Below are positions 34,870 to 43,513 of a DNA stretch of 64,000 nt, piece by piece. Within the stretch, counting starts at the first letter, position 1. Each line of letters starts with the position of its first letter. Location of the stretch: positions 1,054,001-1,118,000 of the forward strand of contig NZ_JANFQP010000001.1 in NCBI RefSeq assembly GCF_024436175.1. Reading direction: 5' to 3'. The notes below the pieces were generated by a model. The model was not told the origin of the DNA and did no database searches. It saw nothing but the letters and a program-made list of their open reading frames with translations. Position numbers and translations under genes: made by a program. The stretch is from Kaistella montana. GTDB lineage: Bacteria; Bacteroidota; Bacteroidia; Flavobacteriales; Weeksellaceae.

Positions 34870-35232
34870 ATGAACGAAAGCAACAGACAAAGAAAAGTAG
34901 CACAGATTATACAGGAAGATTTCGCAGAATTTTTCCGCAAGCAAGCATCAGAAAGCAAACAAACGTTTCTGGTAACCGTATCGGATGTAAAAATCACCCC
35001 TGATTTGAGTATTGCGAAAATTTATTTAAGCATTTTCCCTCAGGAATTCCGTACGCAGATTATGAAGGAAATCAATGAAAACAAGGCGCAATACCGCAAC
35101 TTCATGGGTCAGAAAATGGGAAAACAGGTGAGAATCATCCCTGAAATCAATTTCTATCTGGATACCACGCTGGATGATGTAGAAAAAATAGAAAAAGAAT
35201 TGCGTGGCGAAGGCGACAATCCTATACTTTAA
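34870..35232 (+). CDS. rbfA: Ribosome-binding factor A
   Basis: Assembly factor for the 30S subunit, binding 16S rRNA helix 1. The 120-residue protein has the KH-like RbfA fold: NESNRQRKVAQIIQEDFAEFF, VSDVKITPDLSIAKIYLSIFP and the helix-loop ending VRIIPEINFYLDTTLDDVEKIE. Normal length. The FtsX-like permease gene follows after 27 bases and is probably cotranscribed, a gene pair also seen elsewhere in flavobacteria. Confidence 0.94.
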   Translation: MNESNRQRKVAQIIQEDFAEFFRKQASESKQTFLVTVSDVKITPDLSIAKIYLSIFPQEFRTQIMKEINENKAQYRNFMGQKMGKQVRIIPEINFYLDTTLDDVEKIEKELRGEGDNPIL

Positions 35233-35259
35233 AATAAATTTTCTGCTAAACTTCAGTTC

Positions 35260-36471
35260 TTGAAAAACACGGCCCTCTTCATTGCTACACGATACCTTCT
35301 TGCTAAAAAAGGAAGCACAGCGGTAACCTTTATCACTTGGCTTGCTGCGCTGGCAATGATGGTTGCGGTGACGGCGATGTTTATCATTATTTCGGTTTTT
35401 TCGGGGTTAGAAGATCTTAATCAGGATCTTATTGCCAACCTTCATGCAGACCTTACGCTGACAAGCAAACAAGGCAAAACATTACCTGAGATAGATAAGG
35501 CTACCAAAATACTGAAATCTGAGAAAGAGATCGCCCATTTTTCGAAGGTAATTGAAGAAAAGGTATACATCAATTTCCGTGAAAACGGTGATATTGCTAA
35601 TTTAAGAGGAGTAGATTCGGCATATATTTTTGTGAATCCCATTCATAAAAATATTTTTTATGGTTCCTATCCGAGCTTTAAATATTCTAATGAAGTTTTA
35701 TTGGAAAACAAACTCGATAATCGCCTTGCCATTCCTATAGGCGAAGGTTCGGAATCTGCAAACCTCATGATGCCCAAACCTGGAACCGGAATGATCAGTA
35801 AAGAGACTGACATTTTCAATAAAAGAGACATCTTTGTTTCCGGTGTTTTTCCAGGAAATGACCAGCTTGATAATACTTTGATTTCGCCGATAGAACTTGC
35901 CCAGGAATTGCTTGATTTACCTAAAAAATCCGCTTACCAGATCGTTATTAAGCTTAAAAACCCTGAAAATACAGATTTGGTCAAACAAAATCTTCAAAAA
36001 CTATTGGGAAGCCGCTACGAACTGAAAACGAAAGCTGAAGAAAATGCCGCTTTCTGGAAAATGATCAACACCGAAAAAATGTTTATTTACCTGATTTTTG
36101 GGCTGGTTATTTTCATTACGACATTCAATTTAGCGGGTGCAATTATCATTCTTCAACTTGATAAAAAAGAACAGGCAAAATCGCTGATTTCTTTGGGTAT
36201 GAATTTGAACTCATTAAGAAACATCTACTTTTATACCGGGATTTTAATTGTGTTTTTCGGAATCCTGAGTGGACTTATTTTAGGAACTATAATCAGCTAT
36301 TTCCAAATCAACACCGGTTTCTTTAAAGCCGGTGCCAATACCGATTTGGCTTTTCCGGTTCGGATTAAATTCATCAATTATCTGATTGTAAGCGGAACTG
36401 CTGCACTGTTCGGATTTGGAGTTTCTTGGTTTTTCTCTAAAATCAATCGCTCTTATTTTTCCGATAATTAA
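35260..36471 (+). CDS. LolC/E- or FtsX-like ABC transporter permease
   Basis: Inner-membrane permease of the MacB/LolCE type. From the TTG start at 35260 (no ATG is nearby, and MKNTALFIATRYLLAKKGSTAVTFITW is the family's N-terminus) the product has 403 residues with a first membrane segment at about 20-50, a periplasmic MacB-PCD domain at about 50-265, and three segments in the FtsX domain (270-295, 320-350, 372-395). LolE-like proteins extract lipoproteins for delivery to the outer membrane; the partner ATPase is not adjacent, so substrate is uncertain. It follows rbfA in the same transcript. Confidence 0.85.
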   Translation: MKNTALFIATRYLLAKKGSTAVTFITWLAALAMMVAVTAMFIIISVFSGLEDLNQDLIANLHADLTLTSKQGKTLPEIDKATKILKSEKEIAHFSKVIEEKVYINFRENGDIANLRGVDSAYIFVNPIHKNIFYGSYPSFKYSNEVLLENKLDNRLAIPIGEGSESANLMMPKPGTGMISKETDIFNKRDIFVSGVFPGNDQLDNTLISPIELAQELLDLPKKSAYQIVIKLKNPENTDLVKQNLQKLLGSRYELKTKAEENAAFWKMINTEKMFIYLIFGLVIFITTFNLAGAIIILQLDKKEQAKSLISLGMNLNSLRNIYFYTGILIVFFGILSGLILGTIISYFQINTGFFKAGANTDLAFPVRIKFINYLIVSGTAALFGFGVSWFFSKINRSYFSDN

Positions 36472-36643
36472 ATTCTAAAAGCAGGTTTTTATCTCATCTT
36501 GTTTTCATTTATTTTAATTCAAACTAAAGATAAATTACAGACATTTTTTTGTTGACTTCCCCTCCAACAAAAGCTTTTGCATAAGACAAGATTAAATAAT
36601 TATGAAATCCTCAAAAATAAAATATTCAGTTTCGTTTTATTAT

Positions 36644-36651
36644 TAACTTTG
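36644..36651 (+). promoter_or_regulatory. Candidate -7 box of the endonuclease gene
   Basis: TAACTTTG, an exact TAnnTTTG match, ending 24 bases before the chosen ATG at 36676. This supports the shorter start. Confidence 0.5.
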
Positions 36652-36675
36652 CCCTCCAATTTTATTTATCATTTA

Positions 36676-38718
36676 ATGAAAAAATTCACTACTCTTTTGC
36701 TTGGCTTTATGTTTTCGATTGTATTAGCACAGGCTCCTGCCACTTATTATAATGGCACCGAAGGATTAACCGGAGCAACATTGAAGACCAAACTCAGCGC
36801 TATCATCACTGCAGGTCATCAAGATAACGGTTATGGTGGTCTTTATACAGGTTATATGACCACAGATTCTGATCAATATTATGAAAATGATGGTTCAGTA
36901 TTAGATATTTACTCAGAAAATCCGACAGGAACCGATCCTTATACTTACAAACACGGCATAAAACAATGTGGAAATTACAGTTCTGAAGGCGATTGCTACA
37001 ATAGAGAACACGTAGTTCCACAAAGTCTATTCAATTCAAAAGCTCCGATGGTCTCTGACATCAACTTTATCCGCCCAACTGACGGAAAAGTGAATGGGAT
37101 GAGAAGCAATTATCCTTTTGGAACGGTTTCAAGCCCTTCATTCACCTCAAAAAACGGAACTAAAGTTGGTCCAAGTTCAGCAACAGGTTACACAGGAACC
37201 GTTTGCGAACCAATCGATGAATTTAAAGGAGATATCGCAAGAATGATTTTCTATTTTGTAACAAGATACGAAAGCCAACTTTCTGGATTTTCTTCTGGAG
37301 GGATGTTAGGAGGTTCTCCTTATCCAGGACTTCAAACTTGGGAAAGAGATATTTTGATGACTTGGTCTGCGCAAGATCCTGTTTCTCCCTCAGAAATTGA
37401 AAGAAATAACGCATCTTTCGAATTCCAGAAAAACAGAAACCCTTTCATCGACCACCCAGAATGGGTTCAGCAAGTTTGGGGAACTCAGGTTGTGGATAAC
37501 CAAGCTCCAACTGCACCAACTGATTTAGCTGTAGTATCTACTTCCACCAATTACGCTAACTTAACTTGGACCGCTTCTACCGATAATATCGCCGTAGCAT
37601 ATTACAAAATTTATGTGAACGGAAATTTCCAAAGCAATGCAAATACCAATTCAGCAAATGTATCTGGACTTAGTCAAGGTACTATTTACAATTTCAATGT
37701 AATTGCAGTCGATGCAGCAGGTAATTTATCTACACAAAGCAACACCGCTTCAGGAACAACTTTAATTGATACCGAAGCTCCTACAGCTCCAACGAATTTA
37801 GCGATCACTTCTGTAGGAACTAACAATATCGCTGTACAATGGACCGCTTCAACTGATAATATCGACATTACTGCTTATGATATTTATGTCAATGGTGAAT
37901 TGATGGGTTCTACTTCAGCTACGTCCACGAATATTGCGAACTTAAATCCTTTAACAACTTATACGATTTATGTAGTTGCAAAAGATGGAGGAAACAATGT
38001 ATCGCCACAAAGTAATTCCGTAACTGCTACAACTGTTGCAGTTGGCGTAAATTGTGGTAACGAAAACTTCGAAAGCATTCCAACGAGTGCCTCTAACTAC
38101 TCTACTTATAACTGGACCAGCGACGGAGTTTCTTGGACATCAGAAGATTCCAGAACCGATTTAACCATTAACGGAAGAGCAATTACTATCCGAAATGGTT
38201 TCCTTACTGCATTATCTGTACCTAACGGAATTGGTGATTTAACAGTGACTACCCAATTGAAATTCAATGGAAGTGCAGGTACTTTTAAAGTATTGGTAAA
38301 CGGCACTGATACTGGAAAAACTATTCCTTACAGCGCAACTACAACTACGACTACGGTTTCAGGAATCAACGTAGCGGGAACGGTTGAAATTACCCTTCAA
38401 AACGCCAATACATCCAACAGAGTTGCCATTGATGATATGAAATGGACTTGCTACACTTTGGCTGCAGTAAACGAAAACGGAATCAACAAAAACGCGATTT
38501 CCATCTACCCAAATCCGGTAAAAAATGGTGAATTAAATGTTTCTGGTAAAAATTTAAATACCATAGAAACTGCACAAATCTTTGATTTCACAGGAAGAAT
38601 GGTTCAGAGCATTGCTCAACCTTTCAAAAATTCATCTAAAATCACTTTGAAAAACATACCGAAAGGAGTTTACATTTTAAAAGCAGGAAACAACACCGCG
38701 AAATTTATTGTGGAATAA
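36676..38718 (+). CDS. Secreted endonuclease I with two FN3 domains and a type IX secretion tail
   Basis: Extracellular nuclease. An in-frame ATG at 36577 exists, but the ATG at 36676 gives a proper signal peptide (MKKFTTLLLGFMFSIVLAQ) and lies after the promoter box. The 680-residue product then has the endonuclease I/NucM domain (about 25-270) with the His-metal motif CYNREHVVPQSLF and SDINFIRPTDGKVNGMRSNYPFG. Two fibronectin type III domains (about 275-365 and 370-460) follow, each starting DNQAPTAPTDLAV / DTEAPTAPTNLAI. Residues 465-595 form a jelly-roll-like domain and the end (ISIYPNPVKNGEL to FIVE) is a type A sorting domain, cut off by the type IX system. It probably degrades DNA outside the cell for nutrients. 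Confidence 0.9.
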   Translation: MKKFTTLLLGFMFSIVLAQAPATYYNGTEGLTGATLKTKLSAIITAGHQDNGYGGLYTGYMTTDSDQYYENDGSVLDIYSENPTGTDPYTYKHGIKQCGNYSSEGDCYNREHVVPQSLFNSKAPMVSDINFIRPTDGKVNGMRSNYPFGTVSSPSFTSKNGTKVGPSSATGYTGTVCEPIDEFKGDIARMIFYFVTRYESQLSGFSSGGMLGGSPYPGLQTWERDILMTWSAQDPVSPSEIERNNASFEFQKNRNPFIDHPEWVQQVWGTQVVDNQAPTAPTDLAVVSTSTNYANLTWTASTDNIAVAYYKIYVNGNFQSNANTNSANVSGLSQGTIYNFNVIAVDAAGNLSTQSNTASGTTLIDTEAPTAPTNLAITSVGTNNIAVQWTASTDNIDITAYDIYVNGELMGSTSATSTNIANLNPLTTYTIYVVAKDGGNNVSPQSNSVTATTVAVGVNCGNENFESIPTSASNYSTYNWTSDGVSWTSEDSRTDLTINGRAITIRNGFLTALSVPNGIGDLTVTTQLKFNGSAGTFKVLVNGTDTGKTIPYSATTTTTTVSGINVAGTVEITLQNANTSNRVAIDDMKWTCYTLAAVNENGINKNAISIYPNPVKNGELNVSGKNLNTIETAQIFDFTGRMVQSIAQPFKNSSKITLKNIPKGVYILKAGNNTAKFIVE

Positions 38719-38744
38719 TCTTTAATTCCTATTATAATTCATAC

Positions 38745-38776
38745 AAAGACTGGTTTTTTTACCAGTCTTTTTTTTA
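38745..38776 (+). terminator. Terminator after the endonuclease gene
   Basis: Ten-base stem AAAGACTGGT / ACCAGTCTTT with a loop of six T, followed by a T run that merges into the aroE promoter box. Confidence 0.85.
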
Positions 38777-38782
38777 ATTTTG
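38775..38782 (+). promoter_or_regulatory. -7 box immediately before aroE
   Basis: TAATTTTG matches TAnnTTTG and ends four bases before the ATG, the same spacing as at rbfA. It overlaps the T-tract of the preceding terminator. Confidence 0.4.
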
Positions 38783-38786
38783 AAGA

Positions 38787-39512
38787 ATGGAATCAATAAA
38801 ATTAGGAATCATCGGGAAAAATATTTCGTACTCCTTTTCTAAAAAATATTTTGAAGACAAATTTCAGCGGTTGATGCTGAAAAATTACGCCTACGACGTA
38901 TACGATTTACAAGACCTTTCCGGAATTGAAAACATCCTCAAAACACCAGATTTATTGGGGCTAAACGTGACGATTCCTTACAAAGAGAAAATCATCCCTT
39001 ATCTCGATGAACTTAGCGATGAAGCACAAAAAACCGGAGCCGTCAATTGTATTTTAATAAAAAACGGCATCAAAAAAGGTTTTAATACCGATGTTTACGG
39101 TTTTGAAAAAACGTTGTTGCTTCACCGAAAAAACATCCATCATTCCGCGATTGTTTTAGGAAATGGCGGCGCTGCAAAAGCTGTACAATATGTTTTGGAA
39201 AAACATCAGATTCCTTACCAAACCGTTTCCAGGAACACGGATCTTAACTATGAAAATCTCAATTCCGAAATAGTTGCACAGCATCCGTTAATTATCCAAT
39301 GTACGCCCGTCGGAACTTTCCCGAATGTGGATGATTGTTTGAAATTTCCGTTTGAAGGAATTACCGAAAATCATTTAATTATCGACCTGATTTATAATCC
39401 CAATTACACCAGTTTCATCAAAAAGGCAGCTGAAAAAGGCGCAAAAACAGTGAATGGATTCTATATGCTTGAGCAACAAGCAGAAAAAAACTGGGAAATT
39501 TGGAAGTTTTAA
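38787..39512 (+). CDS. aroE: Shikimate dehydrogenase
   Basis: Reduces 3-dehydroshikimate to shikimate with NADPH in aromatic amino-acid synthesis. The 241-residue protein shows the AroE blocks: KLGIIGKNISYSFSKKYF (substrate Ser pair), GLNVTIPYKEKIIPYLD with the catalytic Lys, GAVNCI, NTDVYGFEKTL with the catalytic Asp, the glycine-rich VLGNGGAAKAVQYVL and the QCTPVGTFPN end. It is on the short side of the usual 240-290 residues but complete. It is followed by the DUF349 gene after 88 bases. Confidence 0.94.
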   Translation: MESIKLGIIGKNISYSFSKKYFEDKFQRLMLKNYAYDVYDLQDLSGIENILKTPDLLGLNVTIPYKEKIIPYLDELSDEAQKTGAVNCILIKNGIKKGFNTDVYGFEKTLLLHRKNIHHSAIVLGNGGAAKAVQYVLEKHQIPYQTVSRNTDLNYENLNSEIVAQHPLIIQCTPVGTFPNVDDCLKFPFEGITENHLIIDLIYNPNYTSFIKKAAEKGAKTVNGFYMLEQQAEKNWEIWKF

Positions 39513-39600
39513 TAAAAATAAGTTAATTTAGTGCTTTAGTTACCCATACTATTGATGATAAAGAAATTTTGCCCTTTTTAATATTAATAAAACGTTTGCT

Positions 39601-41559
39601 ATGATTACAGAAGATTCAATCTCTGACCACAATGAGAAAAAACCTATCACCGAAGAGGTTTCCGCAGAAAAAAGCACAGAAGCACAAGCTGAAAATCCGG
39701 TAGAAACTACTGAAGAAAATCCGGAAAATTCGGCAGAAGTCTTACAGAAAGCTCCTGAACATCAAGCAGATGTGGACACTCAAAAATCGGTAGAAATTCC
39801 TCAGGGAAAAGTACTTTCTGAAATCGATCCTGAAAAAGCAGACGACGGAGAACCTCACGACTTGCACCAAGATGATGAGTTGGAAAATGTAGCTCATTTG
39901 ACATTACCGGAAGTTTTACAAGAAATGGAAACCCTTATCAATAAAGAAAATGCGGGTTCTTATTTCAGAAGATTCAATCAGTTAAAAGAGCAAGCTAACC
40001 ATTTCATCCATGATGAAACCGAGAATCAGAAAAGCGAATTTGTTTCAGCAGGAAATCCGGAAGAAAATTTCACTTTTCATCATCCGATGCAGGCAAAACT
40101 TTCAAGCTTTATTCATATTTTCCGTGAAAAGAATGAAAAATACGCTAAACAGCAGGAAGAAAATCATTCTAAAAACCTGGAAGAAAGGCAAAATATCATC
40201 GAACAACTCAAGCATCTTTATACCAATACTGAAGCTGGAACCAATCTTTTTAAAGCCATCCGCGAAATTAAAGAAGCTTGGAAAAATGCCGGACAAGTAG
40301 CAAAATCCGAATTCAAACTGCTCAACAATAATTATTTCCATCATTTGAATCAATTTTATCAAATGTTGGACATGAACAAAGAATATATGGAGCAGGAATA
40401 TGCGCATAATTTGGAGAAAAGGTTGCACATTATCGAAAGAGCAAAAGAACTTGAAAAAGAACCTACTGTGCAAAAAGCACTGAACGAACTTCAATATCTG
40501 CACAAACTTTGGAAAGAAGAAGCAGAGCCAGTTGCCGAGGAATTCAGAGAGAAAACTTGGGAAGAATTCAAAGAATTATCCAATAAAATTCATGAACGAA
40601 AATCTGAGCTTTCTGCACACATCGAGCAAGAACAGCAAGCCAACCTCGAGAAGAAAAATAAAATCATCGAGGAAATTATAAAAATCAGTAATCCTGAAAA
40701 AGAACCCAACCACAATTACTGGCAAAATTCCATCAAAAAAATTGAGGATTTAAGAACAGAATTTTTGAAATTGGGAAGTGTTCCGAGAAAAGAATCCAAC
40801 CAAAACTGGAATGATTTCAAAGTAAATCTTAGAAATTTCAACACCAAGAAAAACGAATTTTATAAAGGTTTAAAAAACAACCAGCAAACCAACTTAGAAG
40901 AAAAGCTAAAACTCATCCAAACTGCGAAAGACAACAGTCTTTCCGAAGATTGGGAAATTACTGTTCCGCTTTTCAAAAAGCTTCAAGAAGACTGGAAAAA
41001 AATCGGTCACGTTCCAAGAAGTATGACCAACAAAGTTTGGGACGAATTCCGCGAAGCTTGCAATACATTTTTCAATAATTATCGTGAGAAAAACAATGCT
41101 GTAAGCGACAATTGGAAAGAAAATTTCAAAAATAAAAAACAACTTCTCGATCAGTTGAAAGAAATCACGAACGAGGACGGAAGTATTGAAAAAATCGAAG
41201 CCATCAAAACCAATTGGAACAATATCGGAAAGGTTCCTCGCGAAAAAATCGGCATCAATACAGAATTCAACAAAACGCTGAGAGAAAAGCTGAAACTCAA
41301 CAAAATCTTCGAATTTGATTTGAAAGAAGAAGGACTTTCTGAAAATCAATTGACCGATAAAGCAAGAAAAATCAAAAATCAAATTGCTGATTTGGAAGCT
41401 GAAATCGTAAAAATGGAAAACAACCTAAGTTTCTTCAGCAATTCGACTCGCGAAAATCCTTTATTGAAAGACACTTTCGAGAAAATCGACGAGAAAAAAT
41501 CTCAATTGGAAGCGATGAAACAGAGTTTGCACAAAATTTTATCCGGAGAAAATCAATAA
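39601..41559 (+). CDS. DUF349 domain-containing protein
   Basis: The 652-residue cytoplasmic protein starts with about 100 residues of acidic, low-complexity sequence (Glu, Ala, Pro, Gln), followed by helical repeats of the DUF349 type: several copies of a W-K-x-I/A-G-x-V-P/A-R/K-x-x-x-N/K-x-x-W-x-x-F pattern, for example IKEAWKNAGQVAKSEFKLLNN, LRTEFLKLGSVPRKESNQNWNDF, LQEDWKKIGHVPRSMTNKVWDEF and IKTNWNNIGKVPREKIGINTEF. The last 70 residues form a coiled coil (IADLEAEIVKMENNLSFF). The family is widespread in Bacteroidota and its function is unknown. Confidence 0.88.
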   Translation: MITEDSISDHNEKKPITEEVSAEKSTEAQAENPVETTEENPENSAEVLQKAPEHQADVDTQKSVEIPQGKVLSEIDPEKADDGEPHDLHQDDELENVAHLTLPEVLQEMETLINKENAGSYFRRFNQLKEQANHFIHDETENQKSEFVSAGNPEENFTFHHPMQAKLSSFIHIFREKNEKYAKQQEENHSKNLEERQNIIEQLKHLYTNTEAGTNLFKAIREIKEAWKNAGQVAKSEFKLLNNNYFHHLNQFYQMLDMNKEYMEQEYAHNLEKRLHIIERAKELEKEPTVQKALNELQYLHKLWKEEAEPVAEEFREKTWEEFKELSNKIHERKSELSAHIEQEQQANLEKKNKIIEEIIKISNPEKEPNHNYWQNSIKKIEDLRTEFLKLGSVPRKESNQNWNDFKVNLRNFNTKKNEFYKGLKNNQQTNLEEKLKLIQTAKDNSLSEDWEITVPLFKKLQEDWKKIGHVPRSMTNKVWDEFREACNTFFNNYREKNNAVSDNWKENFKNKKQLLDQLKEITNEDGSIEKIEAIKTNWNNIGKVPREKIGINTEFNKTLREKLKLNKIFEFDLKEEGLSENQLTDKARKIKNQIADLEAEIVKMENNLSFFSNSTRENPLLKDTFEKIDEKKSQLEAMKQSLHKILSGENQ

Positions 41560-41567
41560 GGAAAATC

Positions 41568-41807
41568 ATGATTAAAAAGCTTTTTTTGTTGATGCTAATT
41601 GGCACTTTATCTTTTGCAAAAGCTCAAGAAGTGGCTGCAAGTATTTTGTCGATTGCTAATCCGGTGGAAGTTGACGGAACCGAATTTTTTCTGAATCAAT
41701 CGAAGCAACGTTCGAAAACGCTTTTTCAGGAACAATATATTCCTAGAGATGAAAGCATTGAGAATTTCGATCAATTAAAAGTTATAGAAGCTTCATCCGG
41801 AAAATAA
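41568..41807 (+). CDS. Small exported protein of unknown function
   Basis: The 79-residue product starts with a signal peptide (MIKKLFLLMLIGTLSFAKAQ); the mature chain is only about 59 residues and has no Cys. It begins eight bases after the DUF349 stop codon, so it is very likely cotranscribed, and a hairpin terminator follows. I recognise no family. Its reading frame has normal codon use for the region, and the signal peptide argues that it is a real gene. Confidence 0.7.
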   Translation: MIKKLFLLMLIGTLSFAKAQEVAASILSIANPVEVDGTEFFLNQSKQRSKTLFQEQYIPRDESIENFDQLKVIEASSGK

Positions 41808-41827
41808 TTTTAATAGAAAATCACATC

Positions 41828-41855
41828 AAACACCCGGCAAAAGTTGGGTGTTTTT
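41828..41855 (+). terminator. Terminator after the small exported-protein gene
   Basis: Stem AACACCC / GGGTGTT around loop GGCAAAAGTT, followed by T residues. Confidence 0.8.
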
Positions 41856-41882
41856 CATTAAAAAAATAGTATCTAAACCAAA

Positions 41883-42905
41883 ATGACCGACGAAATCTAC
41901 ATCAAACGCTGCATCGAGCTTGCCCAAAAAGCAACCGGAAAAACTTATCCAAATCCTTTGGTAGGAAGCGTGATTGTGCATAACGGAAAAATAATAGGTG
42001 AAGGATTTCATGAAAAAGCCGGTCAAAATCATGCAGAAATCAACGCCATCAATTCGGTTGAGAATCCGGAGTTGTTGAAAGATTCTACAATTTATGTTTC
42101 CTTGGAGCCTTGTTCCCATTTCGGGAAAACTCCGCCATGTGCCAATAAAATTATTGAAATTGGATTTAAAAAAGTGGTCATCGGAACATTAGATTCTCAC
42201 GAAAAAGTGAATGGAAAAGGAAAAAATTTAATCGAAAATGCGGGAATTGAAGTCGTTTCAGGAATTCTAGAGCAGGAATGCAGAGAACTTAACAAACGAT
42301 TTTTCACTTTTCATCAGAAAAAAAGACCTTTTATCCTTTTAAAATGGGCCGAATCAGGAGACAAATTTTTAGATCAAAACTTTCAACCTACGCAAATCGG
42401 AAATCCATTGACCAAGCAATTTGTGCATCATTTAAGAAGTGAAGAACACGCAATTTTGGTCGGAACCAACACCGCTTTGAATGATAATCCTTCGCTGACA
42501 ACTCGCGAATTATCCGGAAGAAATCCGGTAAGAATTCTGATTGATTTCGAATTAAAAGTTCCTGAAAATTTCAGTATTTATAATGAAGAAGCGCCAACTT
42601 TGGTTTTAAATACCGTGAAAAATTCGGTGGAAGGAAACATACAATTCATTAAAACAGAAAAAGATAATTTTATAGAAAGTCTGATGAAAATTCTTTACGA
42701 ACAACAAATTCAATCTGTGCTCGTGGAAGGTGGAAGTTATACTTTGCAACAATTTATCGACGCCGGAATTTGGGATGAAGCCATTGTCATTAAAAATGAA
42801 AATCTGATTTTAGGAAACGGAACAAAAGCTCCGGATTTCCATGCTGAAAATTATAAAACTGAAAATTTCAGAGACAATAAAGTGAAATTTTACAAAAATT
42901 ATTAA
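41883..42905 (+). CDS. ribD: Riboflavin biosynthesis deaminase/reductase
   Basis: Bifunctional enzyme for the second and third steps of riboflavin synthesis. The 340-residue product has an N-terminal deaminase domain (NPLVGSVIVHNGKIIGEGFH; zinc site HAEINAI and PCSHFGKTPPC) and a C-terminal reductase domain from about residue 150 (RPFILLKWAESGDKFL; HHLRSEEHAILVGTNTALNDNPSLTTR; VEGGSYTLQQFI). Motifs are all intact. The YigZ-family gene starts four bases after its stop codon. Confidence 0.94.
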   Translation: MTDEIYIKRCIELAQKATGKTYPNPLVGSVIVHNGKIIGEGFHEKAGQNHAEINAINSVENPELLKDSTIYVSLEPCSHFGKTPPCANKIIEIGFKKVVIGTLDSHEKVNGKGKNLIENAGIEVVSGILEQECRELNKRFFTFHQKKRPFILLKWAESGDKFLDQNFQPTQIGNPLTKQFVHHLRSEEHAILVGTNTALNDNPSLTTRELSGRNPVRILIDFELKVPENFSIYNEEAPTLVLNTVKNSVEGNIQFIKTEKDNFIESLMKILYEQQIQSVLVEGGSYTLQQFIDAGIWDEAIVIKNENLILGNGTKAPDFHAENYKTENFRDNKVKFYKNY

Positions 42906-42908
42906 TCC

Positions 42909-43511
42909 TTGGAATTCTCTTTTAACACAATAAAATCTGGAATAGAAAACGTCCTTTCAAAAGAGAAAGGAAGTAAATTTCTGGGGTTTGCATTTCCATT
43001 AAATGATGAAAATGACATTAAAAAATTCTTAGACAAAATCCGAGAAGAACATCCGAAAGCAACCCACCACTGCTACGCTTTTCGCTATGGAATGAAAGGT
43101 GAAAATTACCGCGCCAATGATGACGGCGAACCATCTGGAAGTGCAGGATTGCCGATTTACAATCAATTGTTAGCGCACGACATTACCAATGTTTTGGTGA
43201 TCGTGGTTCGATATTACGGCGGAACCAAATTGGGTGTTTCGGGATTGGTGAAAGCATACAAAGAATCCGCAAAACTGGCTCTGGAAGAAGCGGAAATCAT
43301 CACCAAAGAATTGGAATCTGATATTGAAATCAATTTTGAATTTCATCAACAAAACCAGATATTCACTTTGCTGAATAAATTCGATGGCAAAATAACGGAC
43401 TTTTTGACCAATGAAAAATGTACCATTAAAGCCAAAATTAAAACTTCTTTAAAAGAAAACATCTCGGAACAATTGTCCGAGATGCAACATATTTCTTTCG
43501 AATTTCTATAA
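42909..43511 (+). CDS. YigZ/IMPACT family protein
   Basis: The 200-residue product starts at TTG (42909), which gives the usual N-terminus; no ATG is suitably placed. The UPF0029/IMPACT signature is clear: GSKFLGFAFPL, HHCYAFRYG, DDGEPSGSAGLPI and VVRYYGGTKLGVSGLVKAY. The C-terminal 70 residues form the small DUF1949-like ferredoxin fold. Relatives are linked to translation under stress; the bacterial role is not settled. It is coupled to ribD. Its stop codon is two bases from the stop of the convergent peptidase gene. Confidence 0.9.
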   Translation: MEFSFNTIKSGIENVLSKEKGSKFLGFAFPLNDENDIKKFLDKIREEHPKATHHCYAFRYGMKGENYRANDDGEPSGSAGLPIYNQLLAHDITNVLVIVVRYYGGTKLGVSGLVKAYKESAKLALEEAEIITKELESDIEINFEFHQQNQIFTLLNKFDGKITDFLTNEKCTIKAKIKTSLKENISEQLSEMQHISFEFL

Positions 43512-43513
43512 AT

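Noticed and set aside
40906-41382. 158-codon open frame antisense to the DUF349 gene
   Set aside because: Shadow of the repeat structure of the sense protein; composition is implausible (very Phe-rich).
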